Below are positions 46,587-54,675 of a DNA stretch of 64,000 bases, piece by piece (position 1 is the first letter of the stretch; every line of letters starts with the position of its first letter). Made by a program: the position numbers and the translations under genes. This DNA is from Ensifer sp. MPMI2T (lineage in GTDB: Bacteria; Pseudomonadota; Alphaproteobacteria; Rhizobiales; Rhizobiaceae). A model generated the notes under the pieces. It had not been told where the DNA came from. It did no database searches and worked only from the letters and a program-made list of their open reading frames with translations. The DNA lies in contig NZ_SRXN01000018.1 of assembly GCF_004827385.1 (NCBI RefSeq), forward strand, positions 1 through 64,000, in the 5' to 3' direction.

Positions 46587-48322
46587 CGGACCTGCACCTG
46601 CATGGTGGAGTTGAGCTCAAACGCGGGGAGCACTTCCGGCAGCGACATAGGCTGATAGTTCTTCGTCGCTGCCAAGCGGTAGTAGATGAACGGCGCCGCT
46701 GCATTGGCGCAAAGGCTCGTTCCGCATTGCGGCGCCGTGTCCGGGTCGACGCCGGTATTTTCCGGGCAGGCGCAGTAGCGCTTCACCGCTGAAACGGTGG
46801 CATTGGCCAGCATCGCGCTTTTGGCCAGCGTGAACTGCATCACCTTCTGGACTTGCGTCGGCCCGGGGTCTGCCATGGCAGCTTGCGCGCCGGCGCGCAG
46901 CGCGTGGTCGATCGTCATTCGTTCGTAAAGGGCAAACCCGACATCGGTCATCGCGACAAGCGCGAGGGCGAGCACTGGCGCAAGCAGGGCAAATTCGGTC
47001 GCCGAGGTTCCTGCCTGCGACGCTTGGAGTTCGCCTGCTCTCTTGCGCAGTGCCGGTGGCGCTTTCGATTTGCCGCGCCTGAGGACCGTTTGAAGCAGCG
47101 TCTTCAGTCCATTCTGATCGGCTCGTCTCTCCCTTGTGCCGCTCACGCGCCACGCCAGGGCGGCGATTGCCTGGCCCGCCGCAGACCCGGGTGCCTGATC
47201 GATCACCATCCGGCCATTGTTCGCCGCGGCACCGAATAGCTTCGGATCGAAGGGGACGGAAACGCTCTCCTCGAGCCCGACCGCAGCGGCGAAGTCCTTC
47301 GGTTTGATCTCCGCAAGCTTCGGCGTCTCGGTCTTGTTGAGTACCAGCCTCGGCGGCGGATCGTTCGGCCGCGCCCTCCTCAAGAAGTCAATCAGGTTCT
47401 TCGCGTTGCGCATGCTGGCAAGATCCGGGGTCGCCGTAATGACGATTTCGTCGGCTTCGAGCAGGATCTTGCGCGTCCAACCGGTCCAGATATGTGGGAG
47501 GTCGACGACAAGATGCCAGGAACTCGAGCGAGCGACGCCGAGAAGGTGGTCGACCTCGTCCTCGCCAGGGCTGAAGACCTTGTCGAGGTTCGCGGTTGCC
47601 GGCAGGAGGTGCAGGCGATCCGTATGGTGCACCGCGAGACGGCGCAATAGCACCTCGTCCAAGCGGTCGGGGCTCTCCAGAACATCGACCATGCCCTGGC
47701 TCGCCTCGATATCGAAGTTCAGGTCCAGCGTACCGGACTGGAGGTCGAGATCGGCCAGAAGAACATCCGCATCCACGCGCTTGGCCATGGCATAGGCAAC
47801 GTTGTGCGCGAGCGTCGAGGATCCGGTTCCACCTTTAGCGCCGACAAAGGCGACAATACGCCCGAGCTTCTCCTCGACCGAGCTGCGAAAGCAGCGATGC
47901 ACCGCCGCAACGAAATCCATGGGATCGAGCGGCGCGACGAGGTAGTCGCTCACGCCGGCGTCCACGAGCTTCTTATAGAGCCCGACGTCGTTTGAACGGC
48001 CTATCACGATGACCTTGGTACCCGTGACGCACTCCATGGCTAGGCCCTCCAGCGCCGCCATGAGCCGAATTTCGGCGTCATCGTTTTCCACGACCACAAG
48101 GTTCGGCGACATGACGCCGCCGTAATGCGCTGTCGCTTCGCTTATCCCTCCGGTCTTTATCGTCACAGTGGCGCGCGCCATGCGACGGTCGGATGCCGCC
48201 GCACGGACCGCCTGTGTCACCTCCTCGGACCGGCAGAAGACGGCGACGTCGACCTTCGGGATCGGCGGCAGTGCCGACGCCGCCGGGGAGGTTTCGTAAG
48301 TTATGTTGTCGAGCTGTTTCAT
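46583..48322 (-). CDS. cpaE: CpaE/TadZ ATPase fused to a TadE/F pseudopilin
   Basis: A 579-residue single frame joining two proteins usually encoded apart. Residues 1-145 form an atypical receiver (FCRSEEVTQAVRAAASDRRM, GVSDYLVAPLDPMDF); 150-400 form the ParA/MinD-like ATPase with the deviant Walker A FVGAKGGTGSSTLAHN and VLLADLDLQSGTLDLNFDI, as in CpaE/TadZ polar localisation factors. After a basic linker (RRGKSKAPPALRKRAGELQA) comes a prepilin site, G438 before TSATEFALLA, then a hydrophobic helix and a cysteine-bearing periplasmic domain of 141 residues, exactly the TadE length. No ATG or GTG restarts near the junction. The prepilin peptidase could separate the two halves. Confidence 0.85.
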   Translation of the reverse strand: MKQLDNITYETSPAASALPPIPKVDVAVFCRSEEVTQAVRAAASDRRMARATVTIKTGGISEATAHYGGVMSPNLVVVENDDAEIRLMAALEGLAMECVTGTKVIVIGRSNDVGLYKKLVDAGVSDYLVAPLDPMDFVAAVHRCFRSSVEEKLGRIVAFVGAKGGTGSSTLAHNVAYAMAKRVDADVLLADLDLQSGTLDLNFDIEASQGMVDVLESPDRLDEVLLRRLAVHHTDRLHLLPATANLDKVFSPGEDEVDHLLGVARSSSWHLVVDLPHIWTGWTRKILLEADEIVITATPDLASMRNAKNLIDFLRRARPNDPPPRLVLNKTETPKLAEIKPKDFAAAVGLEESVSVPFDPKLFGAAANNGRMVIDQAPGSAAGQAIAALAWRVSGTRERRADQNGLKTLLQTVLRRGKSKAPPALRKRAGELQASQAGTSATEFALLAPVLALALVAMTDVGFALYERMTIDHALRAGAQAAMADPGPTQVQKVMQFTLAKSAMLANATVSAVKRYCACPENTGVDPDTAPQCGTSLCANAAAPFIYYRLAATKNYQPMSLPEVLPAFELNSTMQVQVR

Positions 48323-48346
48323 TGGTTCGAAACTTCCTTGAAATGA

Positions 48347-49135
48347 TCAGCTTCCGCTGGAGCGGGAGGGAACTTCAATCATTGAGGTTCGGCCGCCACT
48401 GATGACGCGCACCATTCCGCGACGATGGCCTTCCGTTTCAACAACCGATGGTTCGTGATTGTCGACCAAGGGCCGCAGCGCGAGCGAGACCGCGCCGGAA
48501 GCTTCCGCCGCCGCGATCGTTGCGATTTGCTGGGGATCCGCTTCGAGCGTTGCGGTTTTGCCGATGACCGAGGTCCCGTCCGCCCCTTCCGAAACCGTCT
48601 GGTCAACCGCGAGCACACGTATGTTGGAGAGGATGGCGCGGCTGACGACATCGCCCTCATTTCCCGAGCCCGAGCGAGCGACGGTATGGACGACGTCGAC
48701 ATGGTCGTTGGGCAGGATGAACCCGCCGGCCGTGCTTTCCGCAGTCACGCGGACAGCTATCGCCCGTTTCCCCGAAGGCAGCATGCTGGAAAGGAAGCCG
48801 GCGCCACGCTGGGCGACCTTGTCTTGACGGATAGGCTCTCCGGCAACGAAGTCGCCCAAGGCGAGCGACCCCGTCACAGATGCGATCGCATCCGGGCGCG
48901 AGCTTCGGCTGATGAACACAGGAGGGATCTCCCCCTTCCATGCCTGCCACCGCACATGACCCTCTTCGAGAACCGTCCCGCGCTTGAGCTCCGCAGACGC
49001 GACGAGCACTTCCTGCGAAGGAGCTTCTTGCACTTGTGCGGCCGCGACTGCCGGCTGCTCTGCGGCGCCGAGCGCCAACCAGGAGGCAGCGCCGCCAGCT
49101 GCCAGCGCGAGCAGGAGAATTGCAAAACGGATCAT
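48347..49135 (-). CDS. cpaB: Pilus assembly protein CpaB/RcpC
   Basis: A 262-residue periplasmic protein anchored by an N-terminal helix (FAILLLALAAGGAASWLALG). The SAF domain follows (EVLVASAELKRGTVLEEGHV, LALGDFVAGEPIRQDKVAQR), then the RcpC part (SGKRAIAVRVTAESTAGGFI, PNDHVDVVHTVARSG). It works with the secretin, probably as a periplasmic gate or stabiliser. It lies 24 bases upstream of cpaE and 44 after cpaA on the same strand. Confidence 0.88.
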   Translation of the reverse strand: MIRFAILLLALAAGGAASWLALGAAEQPAVAAAQVQEAPSQEVLVASAELKRGTVLEEGHVRWQAWKGEIPPVFISRSSRPDAIASVTGSLALGDFVAGEPIRQDKVAQRGAGFLSSMLPSGKRAIAVRVTAESTAGGFILPNDHVDVVHTVARSGSGNEGDVVSRAILSNIRVLAVDQTVSEGADGTSVIGKTATLEADPQQIATIAAAEASGAVSLALRPLVDNHEPSVVETEGHRRGMVRVISGGRTSMIEVPSRSSGS

Positions 49136-49179
49136 TGGCTAGACCTTTATCGATCGGTGAGGGGTTGGGCTGCCGCCGT

Positions 49180-49692
49180 TCAGAGTAGGGCGGAGAACCA
49201 ATGGCTTTGCGGCAGCAGCAGGAGCGCCGCAGGCGCCATCGCCGCTCCGTAGGGGACACCCGTCTCAGGGGCGTGCAGGCGCGCGGACCAGGCCGTCTTC
49301 TTCAGGACCACCGGTAGGGGCATGCGCCGGAATTGAAGGAGGCCAAGCGTCAGCGCCGCGCCGATCAGGGCCGTGTAAAGGAGGAAGTCGAGCGCGAGGC
49401 CTGGCCCGAGCCAGAGGACGGCCACAGGCAAGAGCTTTGCGTCGCCGCCGCCGATCCAGCCGAAGGAGAAGAGCACGAAGGTCGAGACGAGGACGCCGGA
49501 GGCTATGAGAACGCCCGACGAGATCGTGGCTACGCCCAGCCCGGCGACGGGCGCAAGAAGCGCAAAGGAAACGGCAAGCGCAAGCACGAGGCGGTTCGAT
49601 ATGGTCATCGTCGTCACGTCCCTGACGCCGGCATAGGTCATCATTCCGGCGAAGAGGAAGAATGCGAGCGAAGCTGCGAATGTCGAAATCAT
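49180..49692 (-). CDS. cpaA: Prepilin peptidase CpaA/TadV
   Basis: A 170-residue inner-membrane aspartyl protease. The two catalytic Asp positions are in YAGVRDVTTMTISN and GWIGGGDAKLLPV (the GxGD motif), embedded in six helices. It lacks the N-methylation domain of PilD, as usual for TadV. It should cut PilA after G14, TadE after G17, and perhaps the CpaE fusion after G438. The frame is open to 49758; ATG 49692 (MISTFAASLAFFLFAG) starts at the first helix. Confidence 0.9.
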   Translation of the reverse strand: MISTFAASLAFFLFAGMMTYAGVRDVTTMTISNRLVLALAVSFALLAPVAGLGVATISSGVLIASGVLVSTFVLFSFGWIGGGDAKLLPVAVLWLGPGLALDFLLYTALIGAALTLGLLQFRRMPLPVVLKKTAWSARLHAPETGVPYGAAMAPAALLLLPQSHWFSALL

Positions 49693-49761
49693 CTCAGGTG
49701 CCTTTGCGGGAGTCTGGAGCCGTTTAGTCCCTTGAAATGTGCCCCTTGGACCGCTCAATGA

Positions 49762-49828
49762 CCATTCGACCTGATGGCCTAAGCAGACCCGGCGAGCGCT
49801 TCCGGGCCGGACTAGACCAACCGGCCGA
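49762..49828. promoter_or_regulatory. Shared pilus promoter blocks, copy 2
   Basis: Block A, CCATTCGACCTGATGGCC (49762-49779), and block B on the minus strand (49808-49828: TCGGCCGGTTGG, then T, then CTAGTCCG) recur here between the divergent cpaA and TadG genes. Block A keeps the orientation of copy 1, block B is flipped. Confidence 0.65.
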
Positions 49829-49892
49829 ATCGCTAAGCATCGCAGTGGGTTGTATCGTCCGTTCCCGAAACCTCAGACAACTGGGCATGCGA

Positions 49893-51257
49893 ATGAGCGA
49901 AAGAAACGACGTGATCTTTGCGAGACGATCGGCGCGGCAGCGGGCGGGTGCACTTCAACTCCTGACGGATGAACGCGGCACGGTCGCCGTTATCGCGGCG
50001 GTCACGTTTCCCGTTCTCGTCGGAGCCATGGGCCTCGGCGCGGAGACCGGCTTCTGGTATCTGAAGCAGCGTAAGCTGCAGCATGCCGCAGACGTTGCCG
50101 CGCATGCGGCCGCGGGGCGTCTGCGCGCAGGGGATCAAAGGCCTGCGCTCGAGGCCACGGCAACACTGATCGCCTCCAAAAGCGGCTACTCGCCGGCGGC
50201 CGGCACGCTGGCGATAAGCCCATCTTCGTCACCGACCGCAAGTGCCGGGACTCAGGACAGGCTTGAAGTCGTCCTGACGGAGACGCGTTCGCGGCTGTTT
50301 TCGTCCATCTTTTCCAATCAACCCGTCACGATGCGGGCGCGCGCGGTTGCACAGGTTGAGGGGGGGTCGACGGCCTGCGTGCTTGCCCTCTCGAAAACAA
50401 AATCGGGCGCCGTAACGCTCTCAGGCTCGGCTTCGGTGGACCTGAGTGGTTGTGATGTGGCATCGAATTCGAGCGCTTCAGATTCGTTTCTCATGTCCGG
50501 ATCCGCGTCGATGAGTGCCGACTGTGTCCACGCGGTCGGTGGAGCCGTGGCGACGCTGGGCCTGAGGTTGAAGCAGTGCGATAAGGTTCACGAGAACGCG
50601 CCGGCAAGCATTGACCCCTATGCGAGTGTGCCCGAGCCGTATCCGTGGCCTGGATTCGCCTGCGACTCCGGCAACAGGAACATCGGCAATCCGGGCCAGG
50701 TGACCGTTGTGAAAACGACACAGGTGCATCCCAGCGGGGTCAGGGTCAGGTGCTTTCCCAACGGCCTGGACGTGAAGGGAACAGCCGAGTTCGAACCGGG
50801 CCTGTATATCATAACTGGCGGCACGTTTACCGCGAACGGCGGTAACCCAACGGCCACCTCGGCAGCCCGGCTGCAGGTAGGCGCCCCAGTGAACGGTTAC
50901 AGCGGCGTGACCTTCTATTTCGCAAACGACGCTCGATTGGACCTCAAAGGGAACGTCACCCTCGATTTGAAGGCCCCGACATCCGGACCCTATTCAGGAA
51001 TTCTCTTTTTCGGCAGCCGCAGCCAGACGGCCGTGAGCCATGCCATCAACGGGACGTCGAACTCGGTCCTGACCGGGGCGGTCTACACGCCGGCGTCCTC
51101 GCTCGATTACAAGGGGAATTCCGCAACGACGAACGGCTGTACGCAAGTCATCGCCGATAAGATCACCTTCAGCGGGAATTCAACAATGCAGTCGGCCTGC
51201 GATAGCGCGGGCACCAGGAATCTCCTGGCAAACCAGCGAATAGCGCTGATCGAGTAA
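49893..51257 (+). CDS. tadG: TadG-like pilus protein
   Basis: A 454-residue protein with an N-terminal Tad-like domain: DERGTVAVIAAVTFPVLVGA, then MGLGAETGFWYLKQRKLQHA and ADVAAHAAAG. Beyond residue 150 the periplasmic part is Ser/Gly/Thr-rich and repetitive, with ATSAARLQVGAPVNGYSGVT and a C-terminal FFGSRSQTAVSHAINGTSNS, GNSATTNGCTQVIADKITFS. The frame is open to 49737; ATG 49893 gives an N-terminus with the Tad segment near residue 32. TadG proteins are thought to help pilus anchoring. It is divergent from cpaA. Confidence 0.82.
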   Translation: MSERNDVIFARRSARQRAGALQLLTDERGTVAVIAAVTFPVLVGAMGLGAETGFWYLKQRKLQHAADVAAHAAAGRLRAGDQRPALEATATLIASKSGYSPAAGTLAISPSSSPTASAGTQDRLEVVLTETRSRLFSSIFSNQPVTMRARAVAQVEGGSTACVLALSKTKSGAVTLSGSASVDLSGCDVASNSSASDSFLMSGSASMSADCVHAVGGAVATLGLRLKQCDKVHENAPASIDPYASVPEPYPWPGFACDSGNRNIGNPGQVTVVKTTQVHPSGVRVRCFPNGLDVKGTAEFEPGLYIITGGTFTANGGNPTATSAARLQVGAPVNGYSGVTFYFANDARLDLKGNVTLDLKAPTSGPYSGILFFGSRSQTAVSHAINGTSNSVLTGAVYTPASSLDYKGNSATTNGCTQVIADKITFSGNSTMQSACDSAGTRNLLANQRIALIE

Positions 51258-51292
51258 AAGCACCGCAGCAGGTTTCATCAAAGGAAGTCATT

Positions 51293-51607
51293 ATGCCTAA
51301 TGCCGAACTCCGCCAACTCACGAGACGAAAGTCTCTTAAGCGCGCCCGTCTTCTGCAAGAGGGTGCGGGAGGACTTGGAATCGAATGTCTCATCGTAGAT
51401 ATCAATTCCAAAGGTGCGCGACTGCGATTCAGTACGCCGGTATCAACCGGACCAGAGATTCAACTGCTCTTCATTCCAGAACACGTTTGCGCGTCCGGAT
51501 GGGTAGCCTGGCAGAACTCGTGCGAGATCGGGGTCGAATTCAAGCGGCCGCTGCCATGGCTCAGGAAACTTGACGTGAGCAACCCCGGGAGCGAACGCAT
51601 CCGGTGA
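51293..51607 (+). CDS. PilZ-like c-di-GMP receptor, variant
   Basis: A 104-residue protein with the PilZ layout: RRKSLKRARLL carries the basic c-di-GMP motif (RxxxR-like), and CLIVDINSKGARLRFSTPV the second motif, where the usual Ser of (D/N)xSxxG is Asn (DINSKG). The strands that follow (IQLLFIPEHVCASGWVAWQN) fit the barrel. AAGGAAG precedes ATG 51293, and the gene is 35 bases after tadG. It may link c-di-GMP to the pilus, but the altered motif leaves binding uncertain. Confidence 0.72.
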   Translation: MPNAELRQLTRRKSLKRARLLQEGAGGLGIECLIVDINSKGARLRFSTPVSTGPEIQLLFIPEHVCASGWVAWQNSCEIGVEFKRPLPWLRKLDVSNPGSERIR

Positions 51608-51781
51608 CGGAGTGTGTCACTACGTGCGGCGGGGAGGGCGGGTTAAGGTCCGTGCTTCAGCAGGCCGCGCGATTCCGACGAAAGCCTTCAAGTTGAGGGG
51701 TCAAGCCACGTGGTCCGGCGCGCAGCATCCCATGTTCTCCCTGTTCGGAAAGCGCTCCTGGGGACGTCAGGCCTGCACCTT

Positions 51782-52132
51782 GAAGGAGTGACCTTGTTCT
51801 TCACCAATGGAGCCGCGGCGAAACTGCTCGGCAACGGCGACATTGACCTGTCCGCCCCGACTAGCGGACCCTTTGCCGGCCTGCTTTTCTTTGCCAGCCG
51901 CCAGGACACGGGTGTGATTCATCAGGTGACGGGTAATTCCGAATCGACTCTGGAGGGGAACCTGTACATGCCCACCGGCCACATCGATTTTACCGGCAAC
52001 TCCACTGTGTCCGGAGGGTGCACACAGATCGTAGCGGACCAGATCACGTTCACGGGCAATTCAACGATGGAAACCTGCGCCTCGCCGACCGACGAGATCG
52101 TTGTAGGCCGAACCGTGTCGCTGATCGAGTAG
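51782..52132 (+). pseudogene. Truncated duplicate of the TadG C-terminus
   Basis: From about 51782 the frame reads GVTLFFTNGAAAKLLGNGDI, then DLSAPTSGPFAGLLFFASRQ, and ends GGCTQIVADQITFTGNSTME ... VGRTVSLIE. This aligns along its whole length with the last 115 residues of the TadG protein ending at 51257. No homology exists upstream, so the N-terminal Tad segment and signal are missing. An in-frame start at 51710 lies in unrelated sequence. It is probably a remnant of a second TadG gene. Confidence 0.75.
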
Positions 52133-52428
52133 CATGTCGGACACGGCTTGGAAGCAGGGCTCCGCCACTGCGCAGACTGCCGCAAGGAAAGTGACCCATC
52201 GTTCGTAACGTTCGCCCGTACAGGTTTTCTAAGGCAGTGATGAGGTCAAGGTCTTCGCCGGTCGGGGTTCTTGTTCTGCCGATCGCGGCTCGAGTCTCGT
52301 TCCCCGTACGATTCCACGCTACGCCAGCTCCCCACTGATTCATCCGTTAAAATTTAAACCGATGGGGAGCGTACAGCGCTTGGAAAGCGTTGAGCCAATC
52401 AATAAGAAGCGTGCTGGGAGGAGCGCCA

Positions 52429-54621
52429 ATGAGATTCTGGGTTGGCAACACCGCGGTTTTCAAGTCGATGCTGCCTTTGGTAGTCGCGATGACACTAATG
52501 GCTGGCGTATATTTGGCCGTCCGTTGGTCAACTCAGCAGTCCGACGCCGTGGCAGTCGAACGCCAGCAGCAACTCATCGAGCTTATCATTTCCAAGATGC
52601 AATACAGCATCGCCCACGATCAGGAGAGTGTCACCGTCTGGGATGATGCGGTAAGGAAAGTATCCAAGGAGTGGGATCGTGAGTGGATCGACTCCAACCT
52701 CGGTAGCTGGATGCACAGCTATTTCCGACATGATGGCGCGTTCGTGATCAGCCCGGATCGGAAGCCACTATACGCGTTCCTCGTCGGAGAGGCCGACGAT
52801 CAGAACGCTTTCAGAAACATAGCACCTGAGGCAATGCCGCTCATCGCGCGGTTGCAGAAGAGGCTCGCAGAAGGCGACGAGACAGGGATAAGCGAGCAGG
52901 TGCTGTCGATCGGGGAAAGCGATCTGGTTCGTCTCGGCGGCCGGCCGGCGATAGTCAGCGTGAAGCCGATAGTGTCGGACACCGGCAATATCGTGCAGGA
53001 GCCCGGCGGGGAGTTTCTTCACGTAGCCGTCCGTTTCCTTGACGGCGATTTCCTTACCCATCTCGGCGCGGAGTATGTTTTTGAAGACGTGCGCTTTTCT
53101 GTCGTGCCGAACCTTGGTCAGGAGCGATCCTACGCGCCGATCGTGTCGTCGTCTGGTGAAACGATCGGATATTTCTCCTGGCTGCCGTTCAGACCCGGTG
53201 CCGATGTAGCGAAAGCCACGGCACCGGTTCTTCTGGTCGCCGCATTCTGCCTTTTCGCGCTCACAGGCGTGCTGAGCGTGATACTGCGGAAGCGGTCAAG
53301 GCGGCTGCAGCAAAGCCAGGCTGAACTCAACCACCTGGCGCTTCACGATCCGTTGACCGGCCTCGCGAACCGCGCGTCTTTCAATCAGTTGCTGGCGCGT
53401 GTGGTCGCCGCGTCAGCAGCAGACCAGACGAATGCTCTCCTGTACCTCGACCTCGACCGCTTTAAGCAAGTGAATGATACACTCGGCCATCCCGTCGGCG
53501 ATCGGCTGATGATCGAAGTCGCGAAGCGACTGAAGGAAACCGCCGGCACTGCTGCAGTTATTTCCAGAATTGGCGGCGATGAGTTTACCATCGTGGTCGA
53601 GCACTCGCGCCAGGACGAGGTGGAGGAACTCTGCGACTCTCTGATCGCAGCGATCCGTAGGCCTTTCGAGATCGACGGTCAGCCCGTTCTTATCGGGCTC
53701 TCGATAGGTGTGGCGGTTGCGAAGGGGAATGCTGCCGATCCCATTGAGATTACGCGGAAGGCTGACATCGCGCTTTATCACGCCAAAACGTCCGGGCGGA
53801 ATCGATACGCAATCTTTGGTCCCCATATGGACGAACTGATCAGGACAAGGCGGGATCTGGAACAAGATCTGCGAGCGGCGTTGGAGGCTGGCAATCAGCT
53901 CGAAGTCTTCTACCAACCCGTCTATTCCGCCGCGTCCCACGCGATAAGCGCGCTTGAAGCTCTCATTCGCTGGCGGCATCCGAACAAAGGCACCATAGCC
54001 CCGGAAGTCTTCGTTCCGCTTGCGGAGGCCTCGGGTCTTATCGATCGGCTCGGCGCCTTCGTATTGAAGGAAGCCTGTTCTACCGCGCGTGAGTTTCCGG
54101 ACCTCGATATTGCAGTGAATGTCTCCGCGGTCGAGCTTGGACAGCGACATTATGCTGCTCAAGTTTTCTCGCTGCTGCGCCAGTTCGGGATTGAGCCGTC
54201 GAGACTGGAGCTTGAGATCACCGAAACAGCTCTCCTCGATGAAGCCGGCGTCTGCGAAAAGAACATCACGGCGCTGCGCGAGTTCGGCGTGAAGTTCGCG
54301 CTTGACGATTTCGGGACGGGCTTCTCTTCATTTGGCCGATTGCAGCGCTTGGAGGTCGATCGGATCAAGATAGATCGCTCTTTCGTCCAAGCGTTCGACC
54401 GGCCCGGTGGTGGCGTCGCGATCGTGCAGTCCATCGTTGGCGTCGCACATGCGAAAGGCCTGCGCACGACGGCTGAAGGCGTGGAGACCGAAGAACAGAG
54501 CGAGATCCTGCGCAATCTTGGCTGCGACGAACTGCAGGGTTTCCATTTGGCAGAGCCAATGTCGAAGAATTCACTTCGCGAACTTCTTGGCCCAGAGAGA
54601 GTTCAAAGAACCTCGTCCTAA
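52429..54621 (+). CDS. CHASE4-like GGDEF-EAL membrane protein
   Basis: A 730-residue membrane-bound c-di-GMP enzyme. A first helix (FKSMLPLVVAMTLMAGVYLA), a periplasmic sensor of about 210 residues with the CHASE4 pattern (SVTVWDDAVRKVSKEWDREW, IDSNLGSWMHSYFRHD), a second helix (APVLLVAAFCLFALTGVLSV), then GGDEF (RIGGDEFTIV, intact) and EAL (ALEALIRWRHP, DDFGTGFSSFGRL, EGVETEEQ). The start is ATG 52429 with GGGAGGAG seven bases before it. It follows the pilus locus in the same direction. Confidence 0.88.
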   Translation: MRFWVGNTAVFKSMLPLVVAMTLMAGVYLAVRWSTQQSDAVAVERQQQLIELIISKMQYSIAHDQESVTVWDDAVRKVSKEWDREWIDSNLGSWMHSYFRHDGAFVISPDRKPLYAFLVGEADDQNAFRNIAPEAMPLIARLQKRLAEGDETGISEQVLSIGESDLVRLGGRPAIVSVKPIVSDTGNIVQEPGGEFLHVAVRFLDGDFLTHLGAEYVFEDVRFSVVPNLGQERSYAPIVSSSGETIGYFSWLPFRPGADVAKATAPVLLVAAFCLFALTGVLSVILRKRSRRLQQSQAELNHLALHDPLTGLANRASFNQLLARVVAASAADQTNALLYLDLDRFKQVNDTLGHPVGDRLMIEVAKRLKETAGTAAVISRIGGDEFTIVVEHSRQDEVEELCDSLIAAIRRPFEIDGQPVLIGLSIGVAVAKGNAADPIEITRKADIALYHAKTSGRNRYAIFGPHMDELIRTRRDLEQDLRAALEAGNQLEVFYQPVYSAASHAISALEALIRWRHPNKGTIAPEVFVPLAEASGLIDRLGAFVLKEACSTAREFPDLDIAVNVSAVELGQRHYAAQVFSLLRQFGIEPSRLELEITETALLDEAGVCEKNITALREFGVKFALDDFGTGFSSFGRLQRLEVDRIKIDRSFVQAFDRPGGGVAIVQSIVGVAHAKGLRTTAEGVETEEQSEILRNLGCDELQGFHLAEPMSKNSLRELLGPERVQRTSS

Positions 54622-54675
54622 GCAAAAAAGACTTTCCAAATCCCGACAAGAAGCCGGCTGAGGTGGCACCGTAGC

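Noticed and set aside
46583..47011. Separate TadF gene starting near the CpaE linker
   Set aside because: No ATG or GTG in frame near the junction, and the nearby ATG is out of frame and closes after two codons; one fused frame is the simpler reading.
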